DNA of 64,000 nucleotides. Source: Microvirga makkahensis (GTDB taxonomy: Bacteria; Pseudomonadota; Alphaproteobacteria; Rhizobiales; Beijerinckiaceae). Below are positions 52,336-61,494 of the stretch, one piece after another. Under the pieces are notes generated by a model, which was not told the DNA's origin, did no database searches, and worked only from the letters and a program-made list of their open reading frames with translations. Position 1 is the first letter of the stretch. Every line of letters starts with the position of its first letter. The position numbers and the translations under genes are program-made. The DNA is taken from contig NZ_WURB01000013.1 in assembly GCF_009830105.1 (NCBI RefSeq), positions 1 through 64,000 on the forward strand. Direction: 5' to 3'.

Positions 52336-54630
52336 TCAGGCCAGGAACTGATCCCGGATTGGCAGGCGTCGGATCCGCTTGCCTGTCGCGGCGAAGACCG
52401 CATTGGCGAGGGCTGGCGCAACGGGCGGCACACCCGGCTCGCCTACGCCGCCAAGCGGTTGTCCGTAGCTATGCGATGCGACGAGATGCACATGAATCTC
52501 GCGCGGCGCCGTATCAATCCGCGTAACCTCGTAGCTGTCGAAGTTGTTCTGCTCGACCCGGCCATTCCTGAACGAGATCTCCGAACTCGTTGCAAGCCCT
52601 GCTCCCATGATCACTGCGCCCTCCATCTGGGAGCGGATGCGGTCGGGATTGACCTGGGGGCCGCAGTCGATCGCGATATTGATCCGCGGGATGACGAGCC
52701 TGTCTCCGTCGACTTGCACCTCAGCCGCAACGGCCACGTAGCTCACGAAGCTGTAGTGGCCTGCAATGCCGAGCCCGTGGCCCTGCGGCAGGCTCCGTCC
52801 CCAGCCGATGCCGGCAGCGGCCGTCTCGACGACCTGCCTCAGACGACCTGTATCGATCGGATAGAGTTTTGGATCCTCGCCATAGTTCCAGGCGTCACCA
52901 ATGTCCGTCGGGTCGATGATGCGGGCGGGGCCAATCAGGTCGAGAAGGTAGTCCTTCGGATCGCGTCCGGCAGCATGCGCCAACTCGGCGACGAATGACT
53001 GAATCGCGAACGCATGCGGAACGTTGGAGACCGACCGGAACCAACCGATCCGGGTATGCGCCGTCGCCTCGGGATTCTCCATGCGCACGTTCGGCACCGC
53101 CAATGGCGCATTCACCAGCCCCATGCCGAGCTCAAAGGGCAGTTCGTGTTTGGGATCGGGAGCGAAGATAGAGCCGATCGTTGGTGCTGCACTGCGATGC
53201 AGCCAAGCGACCGGCATTCCGCGTTCGTCGAGACCGGCCTCAAGCCTCTCGACAGAGACCGTGTGATAGTAGCCATGGTGCAGATCATCCTCCCGGGTCC
53301 AGGTCACCTTCACGGGAGCACCGCCCATGGCCTGACTGATCAGGCCGGCTTCGAGAACGAAATCCGGCTTGGACTTGCGACCGAAGCCGCCTCCCAGCAG
53401 CGTGACGTTGACGGTAACGTTCTCCTCGGGAATTCCGAGACGCTCCGCCAGGCGGGTGCGGGTGGCTTGAGGAGCTTGAACGCAGGCCCACGCCTCGCAC
53501 TTGCCGTCCTTGATCTGGACGAGCGCGGCCGGCGGCTCCATCGGCGACTGTGCCAGATGGGGGATGTAGTACTCGGCCTCAACCCGCTTCGACGCTCTGG
53601 CCATGGCGGCGTCGACATCGCCCTGCCTGCGGACCACCTTGGCTGGTTTGCGTGCCGCGGCCTCCAGCTCGGCGCGGTAGGTGTCCGAACTATAGCTCGC
53701 ATGCGGACCGTCGTCCCAGACGATCTTCAACTTGTCACGCCCCTGCATGGCAGCCCAGGTGTTGCGTGCAACAACCGCAACCCCGCCCAACGGCTGGAAC
53801 TCGGATGGAATCTCGGGCGGCGCGATCTGTACGACCTTGACAACGCCCGGGACCTGCAACGTCTCGGCATCGTCGACGCTCCTGACGCGTCCGCCGAAGA
53901 CAGGGGGACGGGCGACGACCGCGTAGAGCATGCCGTCGGCTCGCGCATCGATCCCGTACACAGCCTTGCCGGTCGTGATGTCCTGATTGTCGATCAAGCC
54001 GATCCGGTCCTTGCCGATATAACGGAAGGCAGACGGGTCCTTCAGCTTGAGCATCTCGCGTGCCGGGACCGGCTGAGATGCGGCGGCGGTGGCGAGCGCG
54101 CCGTAATCGAGCCTCCGACCGGTTCGTTCGTGCAGCACCACATGCTCCCGCGCGCGGACTTCCTGGACCGGAACACCCCATTGCGCAGCCGCCGCCTGCT
54201 CAAGCATCGTGCGGGCTGCAGCCCCGGCACGCCGCATTGGCATGAAGAAGTGGCGGAGCGAGCGCGAGCCGTCCGTGTCCTGGTTGCCGTATCGGGGCTC
54301 GTCGCCCTGCGCTTGTGCCACCCGGACCTTGGACCAATCGGCGTCCAGTTCGTCCGCTACTACCATCGCGATCGAGGTACGAACCCCCTGGCCCATCTCC
54401 TGACGATGGCAAGTGACGGTTACAAGGCCATCCGGACTGATCGAGACAAAGATCCTCGGATCGTCACGCCACCCATTCGGCATGCCGTCCGCACCGAACT
54501 TCTTCTCCTGCGCACTGGCATCGGACGGCCAACCGATGGCGAGCACCAGCGATCCAGCAGCAATTCCGGCTAGGAACCCACGCCGGCTGACGTTCGCGAC
54601 CGCCAATTCGAGTTCATCGTGGTCTGTCAT
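52336..54630 (-). CDS. iorB: Molybdopterin-binding subunit of an isoquinoline 1-oxidoreductase-like dehydrogenase (IorB)
   Basis: A 764-residue large subunit of the xanthine dehydrogenase family. The twin-arginine signal is [20 protein letters not shown] (R16-R17), followed by SASA-type cleavage, so it acts in the periplasm. [60 protein letters not shown] and the active-site Glu in [20 protein letters not shown] are the molybdenum-cofactor motifs. Such enzymes hydroxylate N-heterocycles or oxidise aldehydes. ATG 54630 is decided by GGAGG and the 4-base overlap with the small subunit. The usual cytochrome-c third subunit is not adjacent. Confidence 0.92.
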   Translation of the reverse strand: MTDHDELELAVANVSRRGFLAGIAAGSLVLAIGWPSDASAQEKKFGADGMPNGWRDDPRIFVSISPDGLVTVTCHRQEMGQGVRTSIAMVVADELDADWSKVRVAQAQGDEPRYGNQDTDGSRSLRHFFMPMRRAGAAARTMLEQAAAAQWGVPVQEVRAREHVVLHERTGRRLDYGALATAAASQPVPAREMLKLKDPSAFRYIGKDRIGLIDNQDITTGKAVYGIDARADGMLYAVVARPPVFGGRVRSVDDAETLQVPGVVKVVQIAPPEIPSEFQPLGGVAVVARNTWAAMQGRDKLKIVWDDGPHASYSSDTYRAELEAAARKPAKVVRRQGDVDAAMARASKRVEAEYYIPHLAQSPMEPPAALVQIKDGKCEAWACVQAPQATRTRLAERLGIPEENVTVNVTLLGGGFGRKSKPDFVLEAGLISQAMGGAPVKVTWTREDDLHHGYYHTVSVERLEAGLDERGMPVAWLHRSAAPTIGSIFAPDPKHELPFELGMGLVNAPLAVPNVRMENPEATAHTRIGWFRSVSNVPHAFAIQSFVAELAHAAGRDPKDYLLDLIGPARIIDPTDIGDAWNYGEDPKLYPIDTGRLRQVVETAAAGIGWGRSLPQGHGLGIAGHYSFVSYVAVAAEVQVDGDRLVIPRINIAIDCGPQVNPDRIRSQMEGAVIMGAGLATSSEISFRNGRVEQNNFDSYEVTRIDTAPREIHVHLVASHSYGQPLGGVGEPGVPPVAPALANAVFAATGKRIRRLPIRDQFLA

Positions 54631-55085
54631 CGACGACCTCCATTGCTGGCTTGCTTGATGGCAGCACGAATGCGCGGATAGGTTCCGCACCGGCAGATGT
54701 TGCCGCTCATCATGCTGTCGATGTCCTCGTCGCTCGGATTCGGGTTGTCCTTGAGGAGTGACGCGGCCTGCATGATCTGGCCAGGCTGGCAGTAGCCGCA
54801 CTGCGACACGTTGAGGTCTCTCCAAGCGACCTGGACGGGATGGTTGCCGTCCGGTGACAAGCCTTCGATCGTCGTCACCGCCGTTCCCAAGGCGGCTGCC
54901 ATAGGAGTTACGCAAGCCCGAACTGCGGTGCCGTCGAGATGCACGGTACAGGCTCCGCACTGGGCAACACCGCAGCCAAACTTCGTGCCGGTCAGACCCA
55001 GTTCATCACGCAAATACCACAGGAGCGGCATGTTCTCGTCGCCGTCGAATGACCTGTCGGCGCCGTTTACGACCAGTGTCGCCAT
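54627..55085 (-). CDS. iorA: [2Fe-2S] subunit of the isoquinoline 1-oxidoreductase-like dehydrogenase (IorA)
   Basis: A 152-residue protein with two [2Fe-2S] clusters. The plant-ferredoxin-type set is [20 protein letters not shown] with the fourth cysteine just after. The second cluster is in [18 protein letters not shown] and [18 protein letters not shown]. It carries electrons from the molybdenum site. No signal peptide, since it is exported with IorB by the Tat system. AGGAG before ATG 55085 decides the start. Confidence 0.93.
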   Translation of the reverse strand: MATLVVNGADRSFDGDENMPLLWYLRDELGLTGTKFGCGVAQCGACTVHLDGTAVRACVTPMAAALGTAVTTIEGLSPDGNHPVQVAWRDLNVSQCGYCQPGQIMQAASLLKDNPNPSDEDIDSMMSGNICRCGTYPRIRAAIKQASNGGRR

Positions 55086-55269
55086 GGTCTTCTCCTCTGT
55101 CACCATTCAAAACGTATCGATACGATGACGCACTGACCGCCCTAGGCTGCAATCGGTCTAACAACCTAGCGTACAAGTCGCTTTCAGCACCGCTGATCGT
55201 GCCCAGTGACTTGCCCTGCGGAGAGGGTCTCGAAGGAGCAAAATAGGGCAAGCCGGACGTTCGACGACC

Positions 55270-55677
55270 CTACTGAGTCGGCCCGAGTTCGCGCCGGGCC
55301 TCCTCCACAGCAGCGGAGCAGCCCGAGGCATCGCCCTCGCGATTGAGAGCCTGTGCCCGACTGAGAGCCGCCCGTGCTCTCATAGCATTATCGCCCCCGG
55401 CCAGCGGGGTCGCCGCAGCGGTCGCCCCGACGTCATGTTCCGGAAGCTTCTGCACCGATGAGCCAGGCGGGGTGGACTGCTTGTCGGCCTGCATGGCTTG
55501 AGATTCGCGGGAGGCAGCAACGGCCTGCCCGCCGGAGGACAGGGCTGCGCTTTTCGAGACGGCCTCGTCGACACGAGGCTCCAGTGCGCGGATAGCATCA
55601 CCACAAGGGGATGCCAGCACGGGCCCGGCGACAATAAGGCCGGAAGCTATAACGGTACTCAAGCCTAGCTTTTTCAT
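55270..55677 (-). CDS. Small secreted hypothetical protein
   Basis: A 135-residue protein with a clear signal peptide (MKKLGLSTVIASGLIVAGPV, cut after LAS). The mature part begins SPCGDAIRALEPRVDEAVSK, then is Ala/Ser/Gln-rich, and ends with ALSRAQALNREGDASGCSAA then VEEARRELG. The two cysteines, far apart, could form a disulphide. No family is recognised, but similar small periplasmic proteins occur in Methylobacteriaceae. CAGGAACC is the ribosome site at ATG 55677. Confidence 0.7.
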   Translation of the reverse strand: MKKLGLSTVIASGLIVAGPVLASPCGDAIRALEPRVDEAVSKSAALSSGGQAVAASRESQAMQADKQSTPPGSSVQKLPEHDVGATAAATPLAGGDNAMRARAALSRAQALNREGDASGCSAAVEEARRELGPTQ

Positions 55678-55914
55678 GGTTCCTGTCCGTTTGGTGATGG
55701 TGAAAACTCCGATGATGCCCAAACGGTTGCGAAGCCGCACGAATTGAAAAGGAGGTTCTAGGGTTCAAACCCAATCAGGCCCTTGAAATTCATGGGGCAC
55801 AATGATTCAGGGAGTTTTCGCTGAAGGAAGCCCTCGGAGATGTCGCGTTCGTTGTTCTGGCTGTCGGATGGAGCATGTATAGTAATTCAGTTACACTTAC
55901 CGAAGAGCTAGCCT

Positions 55915-56336
55915 GGAGCGCATCGGGTCGATGACCGGCGCATGGTCTCCGGGATCATCCACATGCTCAAATGCGGCGGCCGCGGGGCGGATTGTCCTGC
56001 CAACTACGGCCCGGCAACACATCCGACGTGATGGGCGTGGACCTGCTAATCAGCCATACGGCCGGAATGAAGCGGGTGGTCGCCGATCGTGGCTACGACT
56101 CCAACTGCATCAGGGCCACACTGCGCGAACAGGGCACGATGCCCGTGATCCCCGGCAAACGTAACCGTAAGCGCCCGATCCAGTATGACGAACGTCGTTA
56201 CAAGAACCCCTGGCGCGTCGAGGCCATGTTCTGCCGCCTCAAAGACTTCCGCCGGATCGCCACCCGCCACGATAAGCTCGCCCGCAACTTCCTCTCAGCC
56301 GTGAGCCTTGCCGCCGCTGTAGCCTTTTGGCTTTGA
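55915..56336 (+). pseudogene. IS5-family transposase remnant with internal deletion and frameshift
   Basis: Two pieces of one transposase are visible. The first, VDDRRMVSGIIHMLKCGGRG then ADCPANYGPAT, is the early part. The second, in another frame, is LRPGNTSDVMGVDLLISHTA, then MKRVVADRGYDSNCIRATLR, VIPGKRNRKRPIQYDERRYK and the end LKDFRRIATRHDKLARNFLS. The DDE aspartate is in VVADRGYDS and the glutamate in WRVEAMFCRLKDFRR. The central part is lost and the frame is broken, so it is inactive. Inverted ends were not identified. Confidence 0.75.
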
Positions 56337-56368
56337 ACCGTTATTCTACTCAAGCTGAGGAGTGAAGG

Positions 56369-56743
56369 ATGGCCGTCAAACGGATTATCGCGAATATCGC
56401 CGCAACTCACCCTGATGCTGCTCGCACGTTCTACAGCGACATATTGGGCCTAGAAGTTGCGATGGACCATGGCTGGATTGTCACGTTTGCCGCGCCGTCT
56501 GTAGAGGGTCGGCCACAGATCAGCATAGCCAGCGAGGGAGGCTCGGGAACTCCCGTTCCTGATCTCTCTGTGGAAGTCGACAATCTCGAAGAGGTGCTAC
56601 ACCGCGTCGAAGTGGCGGGTCTCGTTGTCGAATATGGTCCGAAAGACGAACCATGGGGAGTAAGGCGCTTCTATGTCCGTGATCCATTCCGGCGCTTGAT
56701 CAACATTCTTAGCCACAAGCGCCCCACAGTGAGCGCCGACTGA
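56369..56743 (+). CDS. VOC-superfamily (glyoxalase/bleomycin-resistance-like) protein
   Basis: A 124-residue protein with the two beta-alpha-beta repeats of the vicinal-oxygen-chelate fold: KRIIANIAATHPDAARTFYS, then DILGLEVAMDHGWIVTFAAP; the second repeat is DLSVEVDNLEEVLHRVEVAG, then VRRFYVRDPFRRLINILSH. Members are glyoxalases, extradiol dioxygenases or drug-binding proteins; I cannot assign a substrate. GAGGAGTGAAGG lies just before ATG 56369. It follows the dead IS5 element by 33 bases. Confidence 0.85.
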   Translation: MAVKRIIANIAATHPDAARTFYSDILGLEVAMDHGWIVTFAAPSVEGRPQISIASEGGSGTPVPDLSVEVDNLEEVLHRVEVAGLVVEYGPKDEPWGVRRFYVRDPFRRLINILSHKRPTVSAD

Positions 56744-57393
56744 GTCTGAACCCTAGCCCGATTGTTCAATCAGGGGCGTCCGGCAGCTCGAAGAAGTCAT
56801 CTGAGGGCCATTTAACGGTGCAAAACGGCGCTGTGCAGAAATACGGCTCCTCATGTGTGCGCGCGAGAACTCGCCGCGAATTGCACATGACGGGGCTTGT
56901 GAAGCTGTAGCAGAAGGCAAATTAAGCCGCCTCGGAAACAACTCAAGGCGGCTTAGAGGCACGTGGGGAAGTGCAGGAATATCCGAGAAAGGTCTGTTCA
57001 CTGTGCAAAACCAGACCTTTCTAGCCTCAGCGCGCCATACACATCCTACGTTTCCTGCGGCTGTTCATAAAGTTACTCATCTACTGCCGCAATGTGGCCA
57101 AGTAACGTCTGAACTGAAATGGAATTCCTCGCAACCCTTGTCGTCGATGGTCCTGGATCCCTGCAACCACAACAAAACTCCTGCACGCTACTCGCGGCTG
57201 GGGGTTCTTGCTATGCAGCCGCAGCACGCCCCGCGCGACAGACGGAACGCGCATATTCCTTCCTCAAACCTGGAAGCCCCGCGGTCACAATCCACACAGC
57301 CCAATACCCTCCGGCAGCTTTGCAGACATGACGCCGAGGTAGCTGGCCTCCGTCGGTGGTGGGTACAGGTCTCACTTATCAGGAACGAATCTG
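56744..57393. other. Stretch without a recognisable gene
   Basis: These 650 bases contain open frames on both strands, none with family features or good ribosome sites. The clearest structure is a perfect 10-base stem, TAAGCCGCCT (56923-56932) and AGGCGGCTTA (56946-56955), with a 13-base loop. The tract separates the VOC gene from the polyamine-gene remnants and looks like decayed DNA. Confidence 0.4.
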
Positions 57394-57430
57394 CCGGCAG
57401 GGAATGCCGGAGCACGGCACTCCCTGCCGG
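57394..57430 (-). terminator. Near-perfect 16-base-pair hairpin downstream of the polyamine remnants
   Basis: CCGGCAGGGAATGCCG and its partner CGGCACTCCCTGCCGG flank the five-base loop gagca. The single mismatch becomes a G-U pair in minus-strand RNA, so on that strand the stem is fully paired. It lies about 26 bases past the stop of the saccharopine-dehydrogenase-like fragment and is probably the terminator of the former operon. Confidence 0.6.
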
Positions 57431-57455
57431 GTCCGCACAGGACCGTGCATGTGGT

Positions 57456-57680
57456 TTACGCCGCCTTTGCCGGCTGCCTCTTCTCCTCCGCAAAGACAAG
57501 TTCCTCGTCTACATCACCGATCCTGATCAGCGTCGGCAGTCCCATTTGGCCCAACAGGCGGAGGAACAGTTTCGGCGGAAGTTCCTCGACATTGGCCATT
57601 CTGCCGGCATCCCAATCGCCGCCTGCGATCAGGACCGCTGCTGCGGCGGCTGGCACGCCGGCGGTGTAGGATACGGCTGT
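57456..57680 (-). pseudogene. C-terminal fragment of a saccharopine dehydrogenase-like (carboxynorspermidine synthase) gene
   Basis: The frame encodes TAVSYTAGVPAAAAAVLIAG, then GDWDAGRMANVEELPPKLFL and RLLGQMGLPTLIRI. These are the last 75 or so residues of carboxynorspermidine synthase/dehydrogenase-type proteins. The large N-terminal NAD domain is absent; instead, a truncated decarboxylase gene is joined directly upstream in another frame. It cannot make an active enzyme. Confidence 0.65.
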
Positions 57681-58092
57681 AGGGGCGGGCTGGATCAGCA
57701 AGGTCGAAACCTGATGCGCTGACCCGCAGGTTGAGACGGAGGCCGCGGCTCAATGCAGCGGTTTTATCCGCGAAGCGCTCGAACTGACCGACTGAGTTGA
57801 AAATGATCTTGTCCGCGTTGGCGATGACGTCGTCGACCTCATGATCGGCATAGGCAACGCTATAGGCGTGTGTCTCCCCGCCGAACTTGTCGTGACCCAG
57901 CTTCACCTCGAAGAGCGACGAGGACGTCGTACCATCCATGTACTCACACATGAGATCGAAGACCGACCATGTGGCGAAACATTTCAGGGCGAGCAGTATC
58001 TTCGCGCCAGAATGATCGCGCACATGCTGTATGATTTGCATGCTTCGAAGCAGAGCGGCCTTGTCGATGAGATAGTAAGGCGTTTGAGGCAT
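57673..58092 (-). pseudogene. nspC: Truncated carboxynorspermidine decarboxylase (NspC) gene
   Basis: The first 140 residues of the frame match NspC-type decarboxylases: MPQTPYYLIDKAALLRSMQI, the PLP-lysine region AKILLALKCFATWSVFDLMC with K37 of LALKCFA, YMDGTTSSSLFEVKLGHDKF and GGETHAYSVAYADHEVDDVI, ending at SGFDLADPARPYSR. From there the frame is nonsense to 57514. The C-terminal 230 or so residues, including the second half of the active site, are missing and replaced by the end of another polyamine gene. NspC normally decarboxylates carboxynorspermidine or carboxyspermidine. Confidence 0.75.
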
Positions 58093-58784
58093 CAGTGCGT
58101 GGTTCCCGTTGACGACGCGTTTCCCGCTGGGTCTGTGATGGACAGGGCTTGCATGGTTGATCAGGCATGGACAGATGCTTGTCGCCCGAGTTTGTTCAGG
58201 CGGCCCGCCCGGTCGCTCCGGCGCTAGAAACAGATATGCGCCTTCTTCAAGTGTCTCAGCTCCCCGAGCGACACTTTCGGAAGGTGTATGTCTATGGATT
58301 CTTGCCGGGAGGGCGGACGCGCCTTACATCAGCGCTTTAGCGCTGTTGCCCCGACTCCTCTTCTCTGCACGGGATACAGCGGCGACGGCCAATCCGTCAA
58401 AGCCAAGGTTACGGCTTTGCATCGCTACGTCGATTGTCTCAGCGCACGCAACAGCGGCGCGCACGGCAAGAGCATCTTCCGTTTGGGGGCATTCAGTAAA
58501 ACTGAGCCCATCCCCAATTGGAAGAAGGTGTCATAAGACATAGCCCCCCAACCAGCAGATGAAGCCTGCATCTGACCGATGAATGTACGATACTGCGAGA
58601 GAATCAACCCCGCTTGGGCGATGCTCTGTTCCTGCGGGGAACTTTACTTCCGAATGCCGCTTCGAGAAGAGTCCCGGCGCAAGCGATCCGCGTCAGGCGA
58701 ACGGCAGCCATCAGCCCTGACAGCATCGTTCACGCGGGCCCGGTACGGCGAGGACTTTGCAGCGGCTGCACCCGCGGGAGTGCC
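58093..58784. other. Stretch without a recognisable gene
   Basis: In these 692 bases I see only short frames on both strands without family features. The region lies upstream of the truncated nspC gene and downstream of the IclR gene (which ends at 58785), and looks like decayed DNA. Confidence 0.4.
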
Positions 58785-59645
58785 TCAGAACGGCTTCCAT
58801 CCCCGCAACGAGCGGGAGATCAGGCGTGCTGCCTGCATGACAACCGGTGCGAGACGCTCTCGTGCGCCCTCAACGGTCCAGTCGGCGGTAGATGTCGAGA
58901 TACCAACGGCTGCCAGAGGACGTCCGCTGCCGTCGAGAATTGGTGCTGCGAGCGCAATCTCACCGAGATTGACCTCCTCGCAGACAAGCGCGAAACCATC
59001 GCGACGCGCCGCCGTGAGGCATTGCTCCACCTCACCTCGGCCGATGATCGTGTGTGGTGTGCGCGCCTGGAATTCGGTGCAGTCGAGGATGTCGGCGACT
59101 TCCTTCGGGGATAGCCACGCGAGTTGCGCCCGTCCGCCGGCCGTGCAGAATGCCGGCAGCCGACGCCCGATGGTCGAGGTGGGATTCATGTACCGCTGAC
59201 TGGGCATGCGAATGACCGCGACTACTTCCGGGCCATCTAGTTCGGCGACGTTCACAGTCTCCCTGCACTCATCGCGCGCCGATGCCACGAACGGGATAGC
59301 GACCTCGTAAAGCGGGCTTGCATGGAGATAATGATACGCGAAGTCGAGCATGCGTGCGCGAAGTCGGTAGCGGCGCGTCTTTTCATCCTTTCGGAGATAG
59401 CCGAGATGAACCAGCGTGTGCGTAATCCGCTGAGCTGCGCCCATGCTGATGCCTGATCGCACCGCAATTTCGCGTAAACCCAGAGCATCCCACTCGCCGT
59501 CGAAAGCCTTCAGCACACTCAAGCCCTTTGCAAGCGAGGCGATGAACTGCGGATCCTCCCGCAAGGGAGAAACCTGGGAATCCTCTGAGGGAGCAACAAT
59601 TTTCTCATCCGGATCTGGCGCTCCAGCGCGCCTGCGCGACGTCAA
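58785..59645 (-). CDS. IclR family transcriptional regulator
   Basis: A 286-residue regulator. After a charged N-terminal tail of about 30 residues comes the winged helix-turn-helix (FIASLAKGLSVLKAFDGEWD, then LREIAVRSGISMGAAQRITH). The effector domain follows (RYMNPTSTIGRRLPAFCTAG, GRPLAAVGISTSTADWT). TTG 59645 is chosen because GGAGGAG lies nine bases upstream; the frame is open to 59702. It is divergent from the peptide-type ABC operon and probably controls it. The family pattern resembles PcaR/PobR-like members, but the effector cannot be named. Confidence 0.88.
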   Translation of the reverse strand: MTSRRRAGAPDPDEKIVAPSEDSQVSPLREDPQFIASLAKGLSVLKAFDGEWDALGLREIAVRSGISMGAAQRITHTLVHLGYLRKDEKTRRYRLRARMLDFAYHYLHASPLYEVAIPFVASARDECRETVNVAELDGPEVVAVIRMPSQRYMNPTSTIGRRLPAFCTAGGRAQLAWLSPKEVADILDCTEFQARTPHTIIGRGEVEQCLTAARRDGFALVCEEVNLGEIALAAPILDGSGRPLAAVGISTSTADWTVEGARERLAPVVMQAARLISRSLRGWKPF

Positions 59646-59745
59646 GACAATTCTCCTCCAACAATGCCAAGCAGGACACTGCTTCTCTCGATCGCTTGAC
59701 AAGCTTGACCTTTATAGATGTGATAATCGCGCTGCGCTACACTCA

Positions 59746-59760
59746 TATCGCTATGCGATA
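59746..59760. promoter_or_regulatory. Palindromic operator candidate between iclR and the ABC operon
   Basis: TATCGC-TAT-GCGATA is a perfect 6-base dyad with a three-base spacer, 67 bases before the binding-protein start. A degenerate version (taatcgcgctgcgcta) lies about 20 bases upstream. TTGACA at 59696-59701 may be the -35 box of the operon. The dyad is a good candidate for IclR control. Confidence 0.5.
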
Positions 59761-59827
59761 GACGATACCGAAATTTCATAACAAAGCTGTCGGTGTTGCG
59801 CTTTGAGACATATACCAGAGAGAGGTC

Positions 59828-61426
59828 ATGAAACAGCAGCTATCCGTCCTTGCCGGCATTCTCGCCGCCGTGCTTCTTGGAGGCCAAGCCTCGGCCGCCG
59901 AACTGCGCATCGGTACCGCCGCCGAGCCGAGCGCACTCGATCCGCATTATCATAACCTCACGCCGAACAACACCGTTCGCCGGCACATCTTCGAATCTCT
60001 GCTGGATCAGGATGCGAAGCAGCGCCTGATCCCGGCTCTCGCGGAATCCTGGAGGACGATTGATGACAGAACCTGGGAGTTCAAGCTCCGCAAGGGTGTG
60101 AAATTCCATGACGGGACCGAGTTCACCGCGCAGGACTTCGTTTACACGGTCTGTCGCATTCCGAACGTCGCCAACAGCCCGTCCTCGTTCACGCTCTACA
60201 CGAAGGGCATCGACTCTATCGAGGTGTCAGATCCCCATACTCTCATCATCAGGACAGCCGCGCCCTACCCGCTGCTGCCCATCGAACTCACCACCTTCGG
60301 CATCATCTCGGCGAAGGCCGCCGGCGGCGAGAAGGTCACCTTCGACAAGGCCGGCTGCAAGGCCGATTCCTGGCCTTCGACCCAAGCCTTCAACGACGGC
60401 ACCCTCGCCATCGGCACCGGCCCGTTCAAGCTCGTGGAATACCGCAAGGGCGAGCGGATCGTGCTCGACAGAAATCCCGACTACTGGGGCGCGAAGCCCG
60501 AATGGGACAAAGTGACATTCCGTCCGATCACCAGCGAGGGCCCACGCGTCGCCGCACTCCTTGCCGGTGACGTCGATCTCGTCGACGAGCCCCCGCTGCA
60601 GGATCTCGAGCGGCTGCGCAAGGATCCCAAAGTCTCGGTCGTCGAGACCCTGTCGAACCGCATCATCTATCTCGCCCTCGACCAAGCCGAGAAAACGCCG
60701 ACGATCAAGGGCACCGACGGCAAGAACCCGCTGCGCGACATCCGCGTCCGTCAGGCGATGTCCATGGCAATCGACCGCGAGGCCATCGTCAAGCGCATCA
60801 TGAACAACACCGCTGAGCCCGCAGCACAGCTCCTGGCGCCCGGCCTGTTCGGCACCAACCCGGACCTGAAGTTCTCCTACGATGCCAAGAAGGCGAAGGA
60901 GTTGCTCGCGGAGGCCGGTTATCCCAATGGCTTCGAGCTCACCATTGGCACGCCGAACGACCGCTACATCAACGACGAGAAGATCGCCCAGGCGGTCGCT
61001 CAGATGTACAGCCGCATCGGCATCAAAACCCAGGTCGACGCTGCGACGGTGAACGTCTTCTTCTCCCGTCGCAACAAGGGGGAGTTCAGCGTCTATCTTG
61101 GCGGCTGGAGCGCCGCTACCGGCGAAGCCTCGTCGCCCCTGAAGTCGCTGGTCGCAACGCGCATCAAGGAAAAGGGCTTCGGGCCGACGAACTACACCGG
61201 CTATTCCAACCCGAAACTCGACGATCTTATCACGAAGGCCCTTGCCACCGTCGACGACAAGGAGCGTGAGAAGCTCCTGGCCGAAGCGATGAAGGTCGCG
61301 GTCGACGACGTCGCCCTGGTGCCGCTGCACTACGAGGTCACCTCATGGGCGATGCGCAAGGGTCTGAGCTACGAACCGCGCGCCGACCAGTACACTCTCG
61401 CCTACGCCGTCCGCTCGGCCAAGTAG
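59828..61426 (+). CDS. ABC transporter substrate-binding protein (family 5, dipeptide/opine/nickel type)
   Basis: A 532-residue periplasmic receptor. The signal peptide MKQQLSVLAGILAAVLLGGQ ends at ASAAE. Family-5 patterns are AAEPSALDPHYHNLTPNNTV, RHIFESLLDQDAKQRLIPAL, AESWRTIDDRTWEFKLRKGV, KFHDGTEFTAQDFVYTVCRI and IRVRQAMSMAIDREAIVKRI. It binds oligopeptides, opines, glutathione or similar. GAGAGAGG is the ribosome site at ATG 59828. First gene of the operon; the permease genes follow after a hairpin. Confidence 0.93.
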   Translation: MKQQLSVLAGILAAVLLGGQASAAELRIGTAAEPSALDPHYHNLTPNNTVRRHIFESLLDQDAKQRLIPALAESWRTIDDRTWEFKLRKGVKFHDGTEFTAQDFVYTVCRIPNVANSPSSFTLYTKGIDSIEVSDPHTLIIRTAAPYPLLPIELTTFGIISAKAAGGEKVTFDKAGCKADSWPSTQAFNDGTLAIGTGPFKLVEYRKGERIVLDRNPDYWGAKPEWDKVTFRPITSEGPRVAALLAGDVDLVDEPPLQDLERLRKDPKVSVVETLSNRIIYLALDQAEKTPTIKGTDGKNPLRDIRVRQAMSMAIDREAIVKRIMNNTAEPAAQLLAPGLFGTNPDLKFSYDAKKAKELLAEAGYPNGFELTIGTPNDRYINDEKIAQAVAQMYSRIGIKTQVDAATVNVFFSRRNKGEFSVYLGGWSAATGEASSPLKSLVATRIKEKGFGPTNYTGYSNPKLDDLITKALATVDDKEREKLLAEAMKVAVDDVALVPLHYEVTSWAMRKGLSYEPRADQYTLAYAVRSAK

Positions 61427-61440
61427 AAATACCATCGGCT

Positions 61441-61462
61441 GGGGGCGGCGCCTGCCGCCCCC
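61441..61462 (+). terminator. Perfect hairpin between the binding-protein and permease genes
   Basis: GGGGGCGGC-GCCT-GCCGCCCCC is a nine-base GC-only stem with a four-base loop, 14 bases after the binding-protein stop. No T-run. Such stems raise receptor mRNA level over the membrane-protein message in many ABC operons. Confidence 0.6.
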
Positions 61463-61494
61463 GCTCCATTCCTGTCCCTCATGTGGAATTCGAG

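Noticed and set aside
56853..57722. A 289-codon plus-strand frame over the polyamine remnants
   Set aside because: It crosses the hairpin at 57394-57430 and runs antisense to recognisable NspC and synthase fragments; no domain is seen.
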